A DNA stretch of 64,000 bases. Origin: CAWCPR01 sp963797475 (lineage in GTDB: Bacteria; Chloroflexota; Anaerolineae; Anaerolineales; UBA4823). Numbering within the stretch: position 1 is the first letter of the stretch; the number at the start of each line of letters is the position of its first letter. Both the position numbers and the translations under genes were made by a program. Location of the stretch: contig CAWCPR010000009.1 in the NCBI GenBank assembly GCA_963797475.1, forward strand, positions 186,001 through 250,000, in the 5' to 3' direction. Of this stretch, positions 9,712 to 18,964 are shown piece after piece. The notes beneath the pieces were generated by a model that worked only from the letters and a program-made list of their open reading frames with translations, was not told the DNA's origin and ran no database searches.

Positions 9712-10266
9712 ATGGGACCCAAAAAAGACACCTATTCCGTCGAGATCGCCGGTCTGCACCGCGACTTGCGGCTGTTCGAAGTTGCCCCGGGGGTACGCAT
9801 TGCCATTCTCAACATTTTGGGCGACACCGAATTGGTCCAGGCCTGCGCCCGAGCCCTGGCCCAGAAGCTGGCCGGAAAAGATTACGATATCCTGGTGACC
9901 GCCGAGGCTAAAAGCATCCCTCTGGCCCATGCACTCTCGGTAGAAACCCAAAAACCCTACGTGGTCCTGCGGAAGACGTACAAACCCTATATGGGCGTGG
10001 CGCTCTCCGTTGAAACGCTGTCGATCACGACCGGAAAGCCGCAAAGCCTCTTCCTGGACGAAAAAGATAACGAATTGGTGAAAGGCAAGCGCGTGGCGCT
10101 GATGGATGATGTCATCAGCACCGGCTCTACCCTGCAAGGGATGCGCCTGCTGATGGAGAAAGCCGGGGCGCAGGTCGTCCTGGAAGCCGGGATTTTCACG
10201 GAAGGCGAGCAGGCCCAATGGCAGCACATCATCGCCCTGGGACATCTGCCGGTGTTTACGGATTAG
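9712..10266 (+). CDS. Adenine phosphoribosyltransferase-like protein
   Basis: About 184 residues with a type I phosphoribosyltransferase fold. The PRPP-binding loop is VALMDDVISTGSTLQGM near residue 130, and the upstream ILVTAEAKSIPLAHALS matches the region before the flexible loop in adenine and xanthine phosphoribosyltransferases (YVVLRKTYKPYMG fits the loop itself). Such enzymes join a purine base with PRPP. Starts are possible at 9694 (TTG), 9706 or 9712; AAGGAAGGA lies at a good distance from 9712, so I use that. Relatives in Anaerolineae are usually labelled APT; whether adenine is the base cannot be told. Confidence 0.8.
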   Translation: MGPKKDTYSVEIAGLHRDLRLFEVAPGVRIAILNILGDTELVQACARALAQKLAGKDYDILVTAEAKSIPLAHALSVETQKPYVVLRKTYKPYMGVALSVETLSITTGKPQSLFLDEKDNELVKGKRVALMDDVISTGSTLQGMRLLMEKAGAQVVLEAGIFTEGEQAQWQHIIALGHLPVFTD

Positions 10267-10303
10267 CTCGGCCCCTGACGGCCTCAAAAAAGACTTCCCC
10301 GGC

Positions 10304-11503
10304 TTAAGGCTTTACCTCTCCCTGCGAAAGAATTACGATCGGCCGGCCGCGCAAGTGGGTCAGAAAGACCACTCGCTCCTGGTCGCCCTTCAAGCGCAGC
10401 TCGCGGATCAGCGTTTCCGGCTGGAGCGGTGAGCCGCGTTTTTTCACCACCACCCGCCCAACCTGGCGCGAGCGCAATACCTGTCTCAATTTTTTCAGGC
10501 TAAAAGGAAACCAATCTTCGATGACCCAGGCCCGGGCGAAGGGTGTATTCACCAGGCGATCGGACGTCAGGTAGGCGATGTCGGCGTCTAACTGCCAGGC
10601 GCCAATCTGCTCGGCGAATGGGACGACCAGGCCGGCGCGCAGCACCGCCGGGTCGGGCTCATAAAGGTAAGCTTGCGGCTCTCCCAGCTTTCTCGCTGGC
10701 TCTTCCAAATCCCCGGAGTCCGGCCCGGACTCATCCGCCGCCAGGCTGTGCGGGCCGGGCAGTACGGTCGCCCGCCGGTAAGCCGTCTTCAGGGGGCCGA
10801 ACCAGAGCAGTGCGTCTTTTAACTCCCCCCGCAGAGAGATAAACTCGACCTCGGCGTCGTAAGGCGCCAATTCCTGCATGCGCACACCCGGAGAGATCTT
10901 AACCCCCAGGGCCGGCGGCCAACCGCGGATCACATCCAATGCCGGGCGGTACTCATGCACCGAGTGCAGCCGGCGTCCCTGGCTGCGGCGGGCCGGATCG
11001 AAGAACAACGCAAGCCCGGGCTGGCTGGCAAACGGCAGCGGCTGAACCAGGTCGGCCTGCACGAAGCGGGCCCGGCTTTCCATTCCGAGGGCCTGCATAT
11101 TGGCCTGCGCCATTGCCAGGCGCAGCCGGTCCATGTCCACGCCGATGGTAAAAGCCTGCGCTGCTAACGCCAGAGTGTCTGCCCCAATCGAGCAGCCCAG
11201 GTCAGCCAGGTAGTCGAACCCTGCAAAGCGTTTTGCCCGGTAGGCGGCGACTTCGTAGGCAGAGGCCTGCTCCAGCGACTGGCGGGTGAAATACATCCGG
11301 CCGGCAAACGGAAATTTCTGGCTGGCCTGGATGCGTAAAATGGCCGTCTCCAACGCGGCCCGCGCCAGGCCGGGCGGGAAGCGCCGGCTCAGGCTGGTAA
11401 AATGGGCCAGGAAATCCACCTCGCGCGGCGAGAGCGCCTGGGCTGCCTCGAGCGCCTGCTGGCCCTCGGGGGTTAACAAATCGCGAAAATCCTGGGGTTG
11501 CAT
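10304..11503 (-). CDS. Class I SAM-dependent methyltransferase with THUMP-like C-terminal domain
   Basis: 399 residues. An N-terminal helical region is followed by the SAM-binding core: DYLADLGCSIGADTLALA (motif I, about residue 97) and FTIGVDMDRLRLAMAQAN (motif II). ALFFDPARRSQGRR is the motif IV site, an unusual D-P-A-R in place of N-P-P-Y. The C-terminal third (LYEPDPAVLRAGLV, then FPFSLKKLRQVLRSR and VVVKKRGSPLQPETLIREL) matches the THUMP-like domain described for these proteins. The combination points to RNA methylation, but the target base is not known. It stands alone between two plus-strand genes. Confidence 0.8.
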   Translation of the reverse strand: MQPQDFRDLLTPEGQQALEAAQALSPREVDFLAHFTSLSRRFPPGLARAALETAILRIQASQKFPFAGRMYFTRQSLEQASAYEVAAYRAKRFAGFDYLADLGCSIGADTLALAAQAFTIGVDMDRLRLAMAQANMQALGMESRARFVQADLVQPLPFASQPGLALFFDPARRSQGRRLHSVHEYRPALDVIRGWPPALGVKISPGVRMQELAPYDAEVEFISLRGELKDALLWFGPLKTAYRRATVLPGPHSLAADESGPDSGDLEEPARKLGEPQAYLYEPDPAVLRAGLVVPFAEQIGAWQLDADIAYLTSDRLVNTPFARAWVIEDWFPFSLKKLRQVLRSRQVGRVVVKKRGSPLQPETLIRELRLKGDQERVVFLTHLRGRPIVILSQGEVKP

Positions 11504-11696
11504 GCCCTTATTTTAACAGGCGTTCCAGACTTTAACCCCTGGGTGTGGATTTTCTGGGTCTCTGGGAAATCCTTGAGGAGCCTCTCACAGAATTTCCTGA
11601 AGACCCGATTTTCTTCTCAGGTTGGATGAAGAGGGGTAAAATCAAAATTGGAATATCGTACAATTTGGATCAAATTCCTGGACAAAAGAGGCAAGC

Positions 11697-13781
11697 ATGT
11701 CCTCCAGTCTGGCGCAGCGCCTGAACGCGGCTTACCAATATTATTTCGTCGGGCGGCGTTCTGAACAAGATCTCTTCCAATCCGCCATTTCTGCTGAAAA
11801 ACTCCCCTTTTACGTGTTGCATATTCATGGCCCGGGTGGGATTGGCAAAACAACGCTGTTAAAAAGCTACGCCAACCTGTGCCCGCCGTCTGAGGTTAAG
11901 TGCGCCTATATCGACGCCCGCAACGTAGACGCTTCGCCGGGCGCATTTCTATTCGCTTTGCAGCAGGGTTTCGCCATCCCCGACTCGACTTCGCCGGTGG
12001 AATTCTTTAAATCCCTGGCTGGCCGCGTTGTCATTCTAATCGACACCTACGAAAACCTGGCCCCTCTGGACGATTGGCTGCGCCAGGAATTCTTACCGCA
12101 ATTACCCGACAATATCTTGATGGTTTTGGCCAGCCGGCAGCCGCCATCGCTGGCCTGGCGCGCCGATCCTGGCTGGCAAAGCATCCTGCACGTGCTCGCT
12201 TTGCGCAATCTGGAGCCTGAGGAAAGCCGGAACTACTTACATAAACGCCGCGTGCCGGGAGACCAGCACACTTCCGTTTTGGATTTCACCCATGGCCACC
12301 CACTGGCGCTCTCGCTGGTAGCGGATGTCTTCGACCAGCGCGGGGATATCGAGTTCGTCCCGGAAGATACGCCCGATATCGTTGAAACACTGCTGGAACA
12401 GTTGGTCCAAAAGGTGCCCGGCCCCGCCCACCGCACGGCCCTGGAGGCCTGCGCCCTGGTGCGGGTGACGACCGAATCTATCCTGGCCGCCATGCTTGCG
12501 AACAACGATGTGCACGATTTGTTCGATTGGCTGCGCAGCCTCTCTTTTATCGAAGTGCGCCGCGGCGGGCTCTTCCCTCATGACCTGGCGCGGGACGCGC
12601 TGGTCGCCGACCTGCGCTGGCGCAATCCTGATTGGTACGCCCAATTGAAAAACCGCGCCCGCAAGTATTATGCTTCCCGCCTGAGCCAGGCAAGCGGGAA
12701 CGCTCAGCAGCGCATGATGCTCGATTACATCTACCTGCACCGCGACAATGCCGTCGTACGCCCGTACTTCGAATGGCAGGCCAGCGGCAGCGCCTTGACG
12801 GACGAAATGCGACCTGCGGATATCCCGGCTTTAGCGGCGATGGTGGCTGCTCACGAAGGCGAGCAATCCAGCGCGCTTGCACAGCACTGGTTCCAACGCC
12901 AGCCGCAAGGCCTGTTGGTTTTCCGCAACAGCAAAGGCGCCCCGGATGGCTTTCTGGCGATCCTTGAGGTGCAGCGGGCCAGCCCCGAGGATCTTGACCT
13001 TGACCCGGCGATGAAGGCAGCGTCCGGATACCTTGAACGCTTTGCGCCTCTACGCCGCGGTGAAATCGCCAGTATTTTCCGCTTCTGGATGGTAGCGGAC
13101 ACTTACCAGGGCGTGTCGCCCACGCAAAGCCTGATCTTCACTCGGATGGTCCTGCATTACTTGACCACGCCCGGGCTGGGTTTCACATTTATCCCAACCG
13201 CCGATGCGGACTTTTGGAAACCCGTATTTGATTATGCCGATCTTACCCGGCTGCCCCAGGCGGATTTCAGGGTCGGAAGCAAAACCTATGGTATGTACGG
13301 GCATGACTGGCGGGCAACGCCTCCCACTGCCTGGCTGGACTTGCTGGCGGCCCGAGAAGTCTCCGCACAACCACAGGAGATCATCCGGCCTGCCGGGCGC
13401 CAACCCGTCCTGGTGCTCAGCCATGCAGATTTTCAAGAGGCGGCTAAAGAGGCTCTGAAAGCCTTCAACTTCCCTGACCGCTTGCAAGGCAACCCTTTAG
13501 TACGCTCCCGCCTGGCGATCGCCGAGGCCGGCCTCAGTGCGAATCCAAGCGAGCGCGCCAATTCCTTGCGCCAGATCATGCTCCAGGCGGCTGGTTCGCT
13601 GCTTGGATCGCCGCGTACGGCGAAATTTTACCGGGCGCTCGACCTGACTTATTTTCACCCGCTCGAGACTCAGGAAATTGCAGCCGAGAAGCTCGACCTG
13701 CCTTTCAGCACTTACCGCAGGCACCTGAAAGATGGGATTGCTCTCTTAACCGAACAGTTGTGGCAGCGCGAGATTGCTTGA
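11697..13781 (+). CDS. STAND-type ATPase with GNAT-like middle region and C-terminal HTH
   Basis: 694 residues. Walker A is HGPGGIGKTTLL (P-loop at residues 45-52); Walker B is VVILIDTYENL near 113, with ILMVLASRQPP as the sensor strand. This is the AAA/NB-ARC-like layout of signal-transducing STAND ATPases. Residues about 390-570 hold a second domain with PDGFLAILEVQ and FTFIPTADADFWKPVFDYAD, which looks like an acyl-CoA N-acyltransferase-type fold, though I do not see a clear acetyl-CoA loop. The C-terminus (EIAAEKLDLPFSTYRRHL) resembles a helix-turn-helix, suggesting a DNA-binding regulator. GAGG lies 5 bases before the ATG. A stem-loop follows the stop. Inducer and targets are unknown. 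Confidence 0.7.
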   Translation: MSSSLAQRLNAAYQYYFVGRRSEQDLFQSAISAEKLPFYVLHIHGPGGIGKTTLLKSYANLCPPSEVKCAYIDARNVDASPGAFLFALQQGFAIPDSTSPVEFFKSLAGRVVILIDTYENLAPLDDWLRQEFLPQLPDNILMVLASRQPPSLAWRADPGWQSILHVLALRNLEPEESRNYLHKRRVPGDQHTSVLDFTHGHPLALSLVADVFDQRGDIEFVPEDTPDIVETLLEQLVQKVPGPAHRTALEACALVRVTTESILAAMLANNDVHDLFDWLRSLSFIEVRRGGLFPHDLARDALVADLRWRNPDWYAQLKNRARKYYASRLSQASGNAQQRMMLDYIYLHRDNAVVRPYFEWQASGSALTDEMRPADIPALAAMVAAHEGEQSSALAQHWFQRQPQGLLVFRNSKGAPDGFLAILEVQRASPEDLDLDPAMKAASGYLERFAPLRRGEIASIFRFWMVADTYQGVSPTQSLIFTRMVLHYLTTPGLGFTFIPTADADFWKPVFDYADLTRLPQADFRVGSKTYGMYGHDWRATPPTAWLDLLAAREVSAQPQEIIRPAGRQPVLVLSHADFQEAAKEALKAFNFPDRLQGNPLVRSRLAIAEAGLSANPSERANSLRQIMLQAAGSLLGSPRTAKFYRALDLTYFHPLETQEIAAEKLDLPFSTYRRHLKDGIALLTEQLWQREIA

Positions 13782-13840
13782 TGGTAAAGTGAGTAAAAAG
13801 TGAACAAATTTTGACCTGGAACAAGATCTAAAATTCCACT

Positions 13841-13874
13841 ACACTGTAGCTGTTGAATTTAGCAGCTACAGTGT
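13841..13874 (+). terminator. Perfect 12-bp inverted repeat, probable terminator
   Basis: ACACTGTAGCTG at 13841-13852 pairs perfectly with CAGCTACAGTGT at 13863-13874 across a 10-base loop, and is followed by TTTCTTTCT. It lies 60 bp after the STAND ATPase stop and 20 bp before the SnoaL start, so an intrinsic terminator is likely. The perfect symmetry also allows an operator role. Confidence 0.6.
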
Positions 13875-13893
13875 TTCTTTCTACTTCACATCC

Positions 13894-14310
13894 ATGTCAC
13901 CAACAAACCGGCAGATCATCAAAGACTTATTCCAGGCCTGGAATGACCACAACATTCACGGCATTCTTTCCTTCTATTCGCCAGATTGTGAAGGGAAGGA
14001 TGTTGGACTGCCAACCGTGCAGCGCGGCCAGCAGGCAATTGAACAGGTAGTGACAGAATATTTATCCGCTTTTCCGGATATCCGTTTTTCGCAAATGGAT
14101 ATGGTGATCCAAAAGAATCGCACGGCAATCTCCTGGGTAGCGGAGGCTACTCACCAGGGGGTCCTGATGAAAATTCCGCCCACCTGGAGGAAAGTCAGCG
14201 TGCGCGGCGTAACGCTGTTGACTTTTGAAAATGGTAAAGTGACGCGAATGGAAAGCATCTGGGACGTCGCCGGCCTGCTGCGCGACCTCGGACTGCTGCC
14301 CGATCTGTAG
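13894..14310 (+). CDS. SnoaL-like (NTF2-fold) protein
   Basis: 138 residues with the SnoaL/ester-cyclase-like NTF2 fold: LFQAWNDHNIHGILSFYSPD at the N-terminus, then RGQQAIEQVVTEYLSAFPDIRF, and a closing KVTRMESIWDVAGLLRDLGL. Members of this fold bind small hydrophobic ligands or act as cyclases and isomerases; many are uncharacterised. The ATG at 13894 lies just after the inverted repeat. It opens a rightward run of SnoaL, membrane, SRPBCC and DUF4331 genes, with two small ligand-binding folds (this one and SRPBCC) in the same run. Ligand unknown. Confidence 0.8.
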   Translation: MSPTNRQIIKDLFQAWNDHNIHGILSFYSPDCEGKDVGLPTVQRGQQAIEQVVTEYLSAFPDIRFSQMDMVIQKNRTAISWVAEATHQGVLMKIPPTWRKVSVRGVTLLTFENGKVTRMESIWDVAGLLRDLGLLPDL

Positions 14311-14357
14311 ATTCGCCTTCAGAATCGCCCTATTTAGAAAACAGGAGTGTAGAACCA

Positions 14358-15032
14358 ATGAAAGAAATCCTTGCGCAACCGAATTCCGACGGCCTGCCAG
14401 CCCAGGCGACCTCATCCTCGTTCGAACGCTTTGGTGGGGTGTGCGCCATACTCGCCGGCGCGGCCGGCTTGCTTTATTCGGTCGCCTTCATTCTCCTCGC
14501 GCGTGCATCGCCCTCCTTAGGCGCCTTGCTCAGCGCGTTGTTCCTGGCCTTGGGCGGGCTATTTGGATCGGCAGCGTTGGTCGCTCTGTATAAGCGCCTG
14601 ATCGAAATGCCCGAAACCGAGACAGCTTTCGCCTTCTGGGGTTTGATGCTGGGCCTGGCCGGCGCCCTCGGATCTCTACTCCACGGCGGCTACGACCTGG
14701 CCAACGCGATTAATCCGCCTCAGGCGAATCTACCTGGCCTGGCAGACCTGCCCAGCCCGATCGACCCGCGAGGCTTGCTCACCTTTGGCATAGCCGGGGT
14801 GAGCGTTTTCGTGTTCGCCTGGTTGATGGGCCGTGGCAAAGCATTTCCAACCGGCCTGAGCCGCCTGGGTTACCTGCTGGCTCTGGCATTGGCGGTGATT
14901 TACCTGGGCAGGTTGGTTATCTTGCAGGCAACCAGTCCGGTTATCCTGATTCCTGCCTTGCTGGCCGGCTTCTTGCTCAACCCGGCCTGGTACATTTGGC
15001 TGGGCAGTGCTTTGCTACGAGCAGCGCCTTAG
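14358..15032 (+). CDS. Polytopic membrane protein of unknown function
   Basis: 224 residues with about six transmembrane helices (residues about 25-50, 55-80, 95-120, 140-160, 170-190, 195-215). The loops are short and there is no signature motif I know; the general arrangement is like DUF4386-type membrane proteins common in Chloroflexota and Actinobacteria. The start ATG at 14358 is preceded by AGGAG at proper spacing. The next gene starts 30 bp after the stop. Function unknown. Confidence 0.65.
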   Translation: MKEILAQPNSDGLPAQATSSSFERFGGVCAILAGAAGLLYSVAFILLARASPSLGALLSALFLALGGLFGSAALVALYKRLIEMPETETAFAFWGLMLGLAGALGSLLHGGYDLANAINPPQANLPGLADLPSPIDPRGLLTFGIAGVSVFVFAWLMGRGKAFPTGLSRLGYLLALALAVIYLGRLVILQATSPVILIPALLAGFLLNPAWYIWLGSALLRAAP

Positions 15033-15061
15033 GGCGCACGCCTGTACGCCGGGGACCATCT

Positions 15062-15688
15062 ATGGCAACTAATGAATATCATTTCATCACCCAATGGCGA
15101 GTAGAAAGCACGCTGGAGGAGATCTCGGAGATCCTGGGCGATTCGTTGGGGTTAGCGCGCTGGTGGCCTTCCGTATACCTGGGGGTTGAAGTACTCCAAC
15201 CCGGAAATGAGCTGGGCGTCGGACGGGTGGTCAACCTGTATACCAAAGGTTGGCTGCCATACACCCTGCGCTGGCAATTCCGCATTGTCCACAGCGAATA
15301 TCCGCACGGGTTTACCCTGGAGGCGAACGGCGATTTCGACGGGCGCGGCATCTGGATCTTCGAACGGGATGGGGACAGCGTGAATATCACTTATGATTGG
15401 AAAATACGCGCTGTTAAGCCCTTGCTGCGCCGATTTTCGTTTCTATTCAAACCTGTCTTCGCAGCCAACCATCACTGGGCAATGGCGATGGGGGAAAAGA
15501 GCCTGAATCTGGAACTTGCCCGCCGCCATGCAAGCACGGATGAAGAGCGGGCAGACATCCCAGAGCCGCCCGAGCCGACTTCCGATCTGCCCTTCTACCT
15601 GGGGGCAGCCGGGGTATTGGCCCTGACCGGCGGCATTCTTTTTCAATTCCTCAAGCGAAGCGCTGGTGAAAACAAAACTGAACAGTGA
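15062..15688 (+). CDS. SRPBCC-family protein with C-terminal membrane anchor
   Basis: About 208 residues from the ATG at 15062 (MATNEYHFITQWRVES), where the SRPBCC (START/Bet v 1-like) fold begins directly; the longer frame overlaps the previous gene. The middle contains GVGRVVNLYTKGWLPYTLRW and the FERDGDSVNITYDWKI strand typical of polyketide cyclase/dehydrase-like members. After residue 170 there is an acidic, Pro-rich stretch and one hydrophobic helix (FYLGAAGVLALTGGILFQF), so the ligand-binding domain is tethered to the membrane. Ligand unknown. Confidence 0.75.
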   Translation: MATNEYHFITQWRVESTLEEISEILGDSLGLARWWPSVYLGVEVLQPGNELGVGRVVNLYTKGWLPYTLRWQFRIVHSEYPHGFTLEANGDFDGRGIWIFERDGDSVNITYDWKIRAVKPLLRRFSFLFKPVFAANHHWAMAMGEKSLNLELARRHASTDEERADIPEPPEPTSDLPFYLGAAGVLALTGGILFQFLKRSAGENKTEQ

Positions 15689-15777
15689 TTGATCAGTTTT
15701 TGGCCTGGATAATGGCAGGTGAAATTTGGTAAATTGATCCTGATCGTATCCGCTTATTTCGACCAAAGGAGGTAATC

Positions 15778-17493
15778 ATGTCCAAGCGCTCGCGCCGGCC
15801 GGCATTCCGCCAAATCGGCATCCTTCTGTGTACTTTGTTAACCCCCATCTTATTGATCGCCACTGTATTCATCGCCTTCAACCCTGCCAGAGCTTCCAGC
15901 CACCGTGAAGCGCCGCTGATCTCCAAGGACCCATTCGCCGATAACACGGACACCTATGCGTTTATCCCTGAAGGGGTCACCGACCGGATCGTGCTGGTGG
16001 CCAACTGGATCCCCTTTGAAGGGCCGGAAGGCGGGCCGAATTACTACGAGTGGGATGACAGCGCCCGCTACAACATCTACGTGGATAACAACGGCGACGC
16101 CACTGCGGATATCACCTACACGCTCTCCAGCCATGTGACGGTAGGAAACCCGGATACATTCCTGTACAATGTGGGTCCGATCACCAGCCTGAGCGATCCC
16201 AACTGGAATCGCAAGCAGACGTATGACGTCATCGAAGCGAGGGGTAGCTCGACTGCGCCCCTGGCCTTGAACGTGACCGCGCCGCCCGTAAATATCGGCA
16301 GCAAATCCACGCCGAATTACATCCAACTGGCCAACCAGGCGATTCACACCTATACGGACCCGGGCAACGGGGATGTGATTAAAGTTTTTGCCGGGCAGCG
16401 CGATGACCCGTTCTGGGTGGATTTACAAGTTTTCGATCTACTCACGCTGCGCGGCCAACAACCGCCGGTGGGCTACACTAACGGCAATAATATCCCGATC
16501 GACTCGCTCTCCGGCTATAACGTCCACAGCCTGATCCTGGAACTCCCAATCTCCAGGCTGGTGCAGGGCGGCGAGCCGGTTATCGGGGTGTGGGCGGCAG
16601 CCAGCCGGTCGACAATGCCGGTGCTGCAAAACAGCAACCAACCGGCGGCCGGCCCCTTCACCCAGATTTCTCGCCTGGGGATGCCCCTGGTCAATGAGGT
16701 CGTCATCCCGGTCGGTTTGAAAGATGCCTTCAACACGCTGAAGCCCAGCCAGGACCTCTCGGTGTATAACCTGCTGCAAAAAAGCGTGGAGGACCCGGAG
16801 ATCGGCAATCTGCTGTGCGGTCTGTATGGCGTAGCGCTGCCTGGGGACAGCGACCACGACTGCAGCACCGAGTTCACCTCCGGCACGCCGCGCTCAGGGC
16901 GCGGGGATATATTCGACATCTTCTTGCAGGGCATGGTGCTGGCGAATCCCTACACCATCACTACCGCCAGCGGCCCGATGCAGCTTCCGGCAGGCTTCAA
17001 CGTAAACCGCCCCGCCAGTGTGCAGCCATCCGAGATGATCCGCATCAACACAGCGATCAGCGGCGACCTGTGCTCGCCGACCCCCAGCCGTTTGGGTGTG
17101 CTGGGCGGGGATGCATGCGGCTTCCCGAACGGCCGGCGCCTGACAGATGACGTGGTCGATATCGAGCTTCTGGCTGTCGCCGGCGCGGCTTACCCCGTTC
17201 TGGACGGGCGAGATACAGGCTTCAGCTTCAACGCTGGCTTGATCCCGGTCTTATCCGACAACGTGAACCAGAACGATGTCGCCTTCCTGAACAACTTCCC
17301 CTACGTCGCGACGGCCCAATCCGGCCAGGAGCACGTACACCAGAACCCGCTGGCGGCTTACTTCTTCCCGCTGATTAACAAAGCGCAGAGCGCGGTCAGC
17401 CAGTCTCCGGCAGCCCAGGTGACCCTGGGAAGCGCCGGATTAGCCCTGGTCGCCGGTCTGTTGATGCTGCGCCGCCGGAAACAAGAAGAATAG
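15778..17493 (+). CDS. DUF4331 exported protein with C-terminal membrane anchor
   Basis: 571 residues. Signal peptide at residues 1-39 (Arg-rich start, hydrophobic core, ending near ARASS), then the DUF4331 hallmark SHREAPLISKDPFADNTDTY. The body alternates YNIYVDNNGDATADITY-type strands with HSLILELPISRLV, as in the family. A hydrophobic helix near 548-565 followed by RRRKQEE anchors the C-terminus. AAAGGAGG lies 6 bases before the ATG. The protein should face the cell surface. DUF4331 proteins are of unknown function; here the gene is followed in the same direction by TPR and NicO genes, a grouping I have seen described only as co-occurrence. Confidence 0.9.
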   Translation: MSKRSRRPAFRQIGILLCTLLTPILLIATVFIAFNPARASSHREAPLISKDPFADNTDTYAFIPEGVTDRIVLVANWIPFEGPEGGPNYYEWDDSARYNIYVDNNGDATADITYTLSSHVTVGNPDTFLYNVGPITSLSDPNWNRKQTYDVIEARGSSTAPLALNVTAPPVNIGSKSTPNYIQLANQAIHTYTDPGNGDVIKVFAGQRDDPFWVDLQVFDLLTLRGQQPPVGYTNGNNIPIDSLSGYNVHSLILELPISRLVQGGEPVIGVWAAASRSTMPVLQNSNQPAAGPFTQISRLGMPLVNEVVIPVGLKDAFNTLKPSQDLSVYNLLQKSVEDPEIGNLLCGLYGVALPGDSDHDCSTEFTSGTPRSGRGDIFDIFLQGMVLANPYTITTASGPMQLPAGFNVNRPASVQPSEMIRINTAISGDLCSPTPSRLGVLGGDACGFPNGRRLTDDVVDIELLAVAGAAYPVLDGRDTGFSFNAGLIPVLSDNVNQNDVAFLNNFPYVATAQSGQEHVHQNPLAAYFFPLINKAQSAVSQSPAAQVTLGSAGLALVAGLLMLRRRKQEE

Positions 17494-17507
17494 ACCCAAC
17501 CGAATTG

Positions 17508-17551
17508 CAGGGGCCCGGACTGTACAGGGGGTTGAAGCAGCCGGGCCCCTG
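17508..17551 (+). terminator. GC-rich 11-bp inverted repeat after DUF4331 gene
   Basis: CAGGGGCCCGG at 17508-17518 pairs perfectly with CCGGGCCCCTG at 17541-17551 across a 22-base loop. It sits in the 60-bp gap between the DUF4331 and TPR genes. The T run (GTTTTTT) comes only 20 bases later, so it may act as a weak terminator or as a processing or stability element that sets different levels for the two genes. Confidence 0.5.
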
Positions 17552-17556
17552 TATGA

Positions 17557-18909
17557 ATGACGTCGTTTTTTACCTATGGACTGCCCGCCATGCGCCTGAC
17601 TAACCATGCCGCCTCCCCCAGGCCACGACCGGTTTATTTTTTTCTCGTCTCGCTGGTCTTTTTTGTCGTTGCGCTGCTCGGCGCCGTTGCACAAGGCCCG
17701 GCGAGCGCCAACCCACCTGCCCCTGCGCCGGTAAAGGCCTCATCCCAGGAAGCGATCGACCGCCTGCAAGAGATGATCGAGAAATATCCACAGAGCGCCA
17801 ACGCCTATGCCCAGCTCGGCCTGGCTTACTTGCAGCGCCTGCGTGAAACTTACGATCCGGTTTACTACGCCAAAGCTGAGCTGGCATTTGAGGAAGCGCT
17901 GAAACGAGACCCTGATCAGCTGGATGCGCGCATCGGCTCGGCGATGATGGCCCTCTCGCGCCACCAATTCGCCCAGGGGCTGGCGCTGAGTGAACAAGCG
18001 CTGAGGTTAAATCCCTACCGTGTGGAGACGCGCGGCGCGATCGTGGATGCCCTGGTCGAGCTGGGACGCTACGACGAAGCTGTAGCCGCGCTGCAAGAAA
18101 TGGTCGATTTACGACCCGGGCTGAGCGCTTACACACGAATCTCCTACCTGCGGGAACTTTACGGCGAAACTCAGGCTGCTATCGCGGCCATGCAGGCAGC
18201 CGTCGAGGCCAGCCCGGTGGGCAGCGAGGGCTGGCTCTGGTCCCAATACCAGCTAGGGAACCTGTATTTCACCAGCGGCGACCTGGAAAACGCGGCGAAA
18301 ATCTACAGCCAGGAGCTGGCGCTGCAGCCGGATTACATGTACGCTCAGGCCGGCCTGGCTCAGGTTACCGCTGCGCGGGGTGAAACCCATGCCGCCATCC
18401 AGGCCTACCGCAAAATCATCGAACGGCTTCCCCTGCCCCAGTTTGTCATCTCCCTGGGTGACCTGTACCGCATCAGCGGCCGGGCAGACCTCGCCAGGGA
18501 TGAGTATGACCTGGTGCGCTTGATGGAACAATTGAACGCCAGCGCCGGTGTGGATGTCGATTTGGAGATGGGCTTTTTTGACGCCGATCACGGCGCAGAC
18601 CCGCAAGCGGTTGTCCAGCGCGCCCGAGGGGTTTACAACCGCCGGCCCACGATCTACGCAGCCGACTTGCTCGCCTGGGCGCTTTATCGCCTCGGGGACT
18701 ATCCGTCGGCTCAGGTTTACAGCCAGCAGGCATTGCGGCTGGGAACTCGCGACGCCAGGCTCTATTATCACGCCGGGATGATCGCCCTGGCGCAAGGGCG
18801 CAGTGCAGACGCCAGGCTCCTTCTGGCCGAATCGCTGGAGATCAACCCCCATTTTGACCTGATCCAGGCGCCGGTCGCTCGTGCAGCGCTCAAGCGCCTG
18901 GGAGAATGA
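17557..18909 (+). CDS. Exported TPR-repeat protein
   Basis: 450 residues (or 439 from the in-frame ATG at 17590). One hydrophobic segment near the N-terminus (YFFLVSLVFFVVALLGAVA) is followed by a Pro-rich stretch, so the protein is secreted or membrane-tethered. Tetratricopeptide repeats fill the rest: SANAYAQLGLAYLQRL, AELAFEEALKRDPDQLDARI, ALRLNPYRVETRGAIVDALV, and more up to LLLAESLEINPHFDL. TPR solenoids hold protein partners; no enzyme domain is visible. It lies between DUF4331 and NicO genes and probably links them functionally. It overlaps the longest reading of the next gene, but the real NicO start is downstream. Confidence 0.85.
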   Translation: MTSFFTYGLPAMRLTNHAASPRPRPVYFFLVSLVFFVVALLGAVAQGPASANPPAPAPVKASSQEAIDRLQEMIEKYPQSANAYAQLGLAYLQRLRETYDPVYYAKAELAFEEALKRDPDQLDARIGSAMMALSRHQFAQGLALSEQALRLNPYRVETRGAIVDALVELGRYDEAVAALQEMVDLRPGLSAYTRISYLRELYGETQAAIAAMQAAVEASPVGSEGWLWSQYQLGNLYFTSGDLENAAKIYSQELALQPDYMYAQAGLAQVTAARGETHAAIQAYRKIIERLPLPQFVISLGDLYRISGRADLARDEYDLVRLMEQLNASAGVDVDLEMGFFDADHGADPQAVVQRARGVYNRRPTIYAADLLAWALYRLGDYPSAQVYSQQALRLGTRDARLYYHAGMIALAQGRSADARLLLAESLEINPHFDLIQAPVARAALKRLGE

Positions 18910-18964
18910 CGAATTCCATGCCGAGCTGTCCTCTTCGCGAGAGAAGCGCCAGCCGGCGCAAGCC

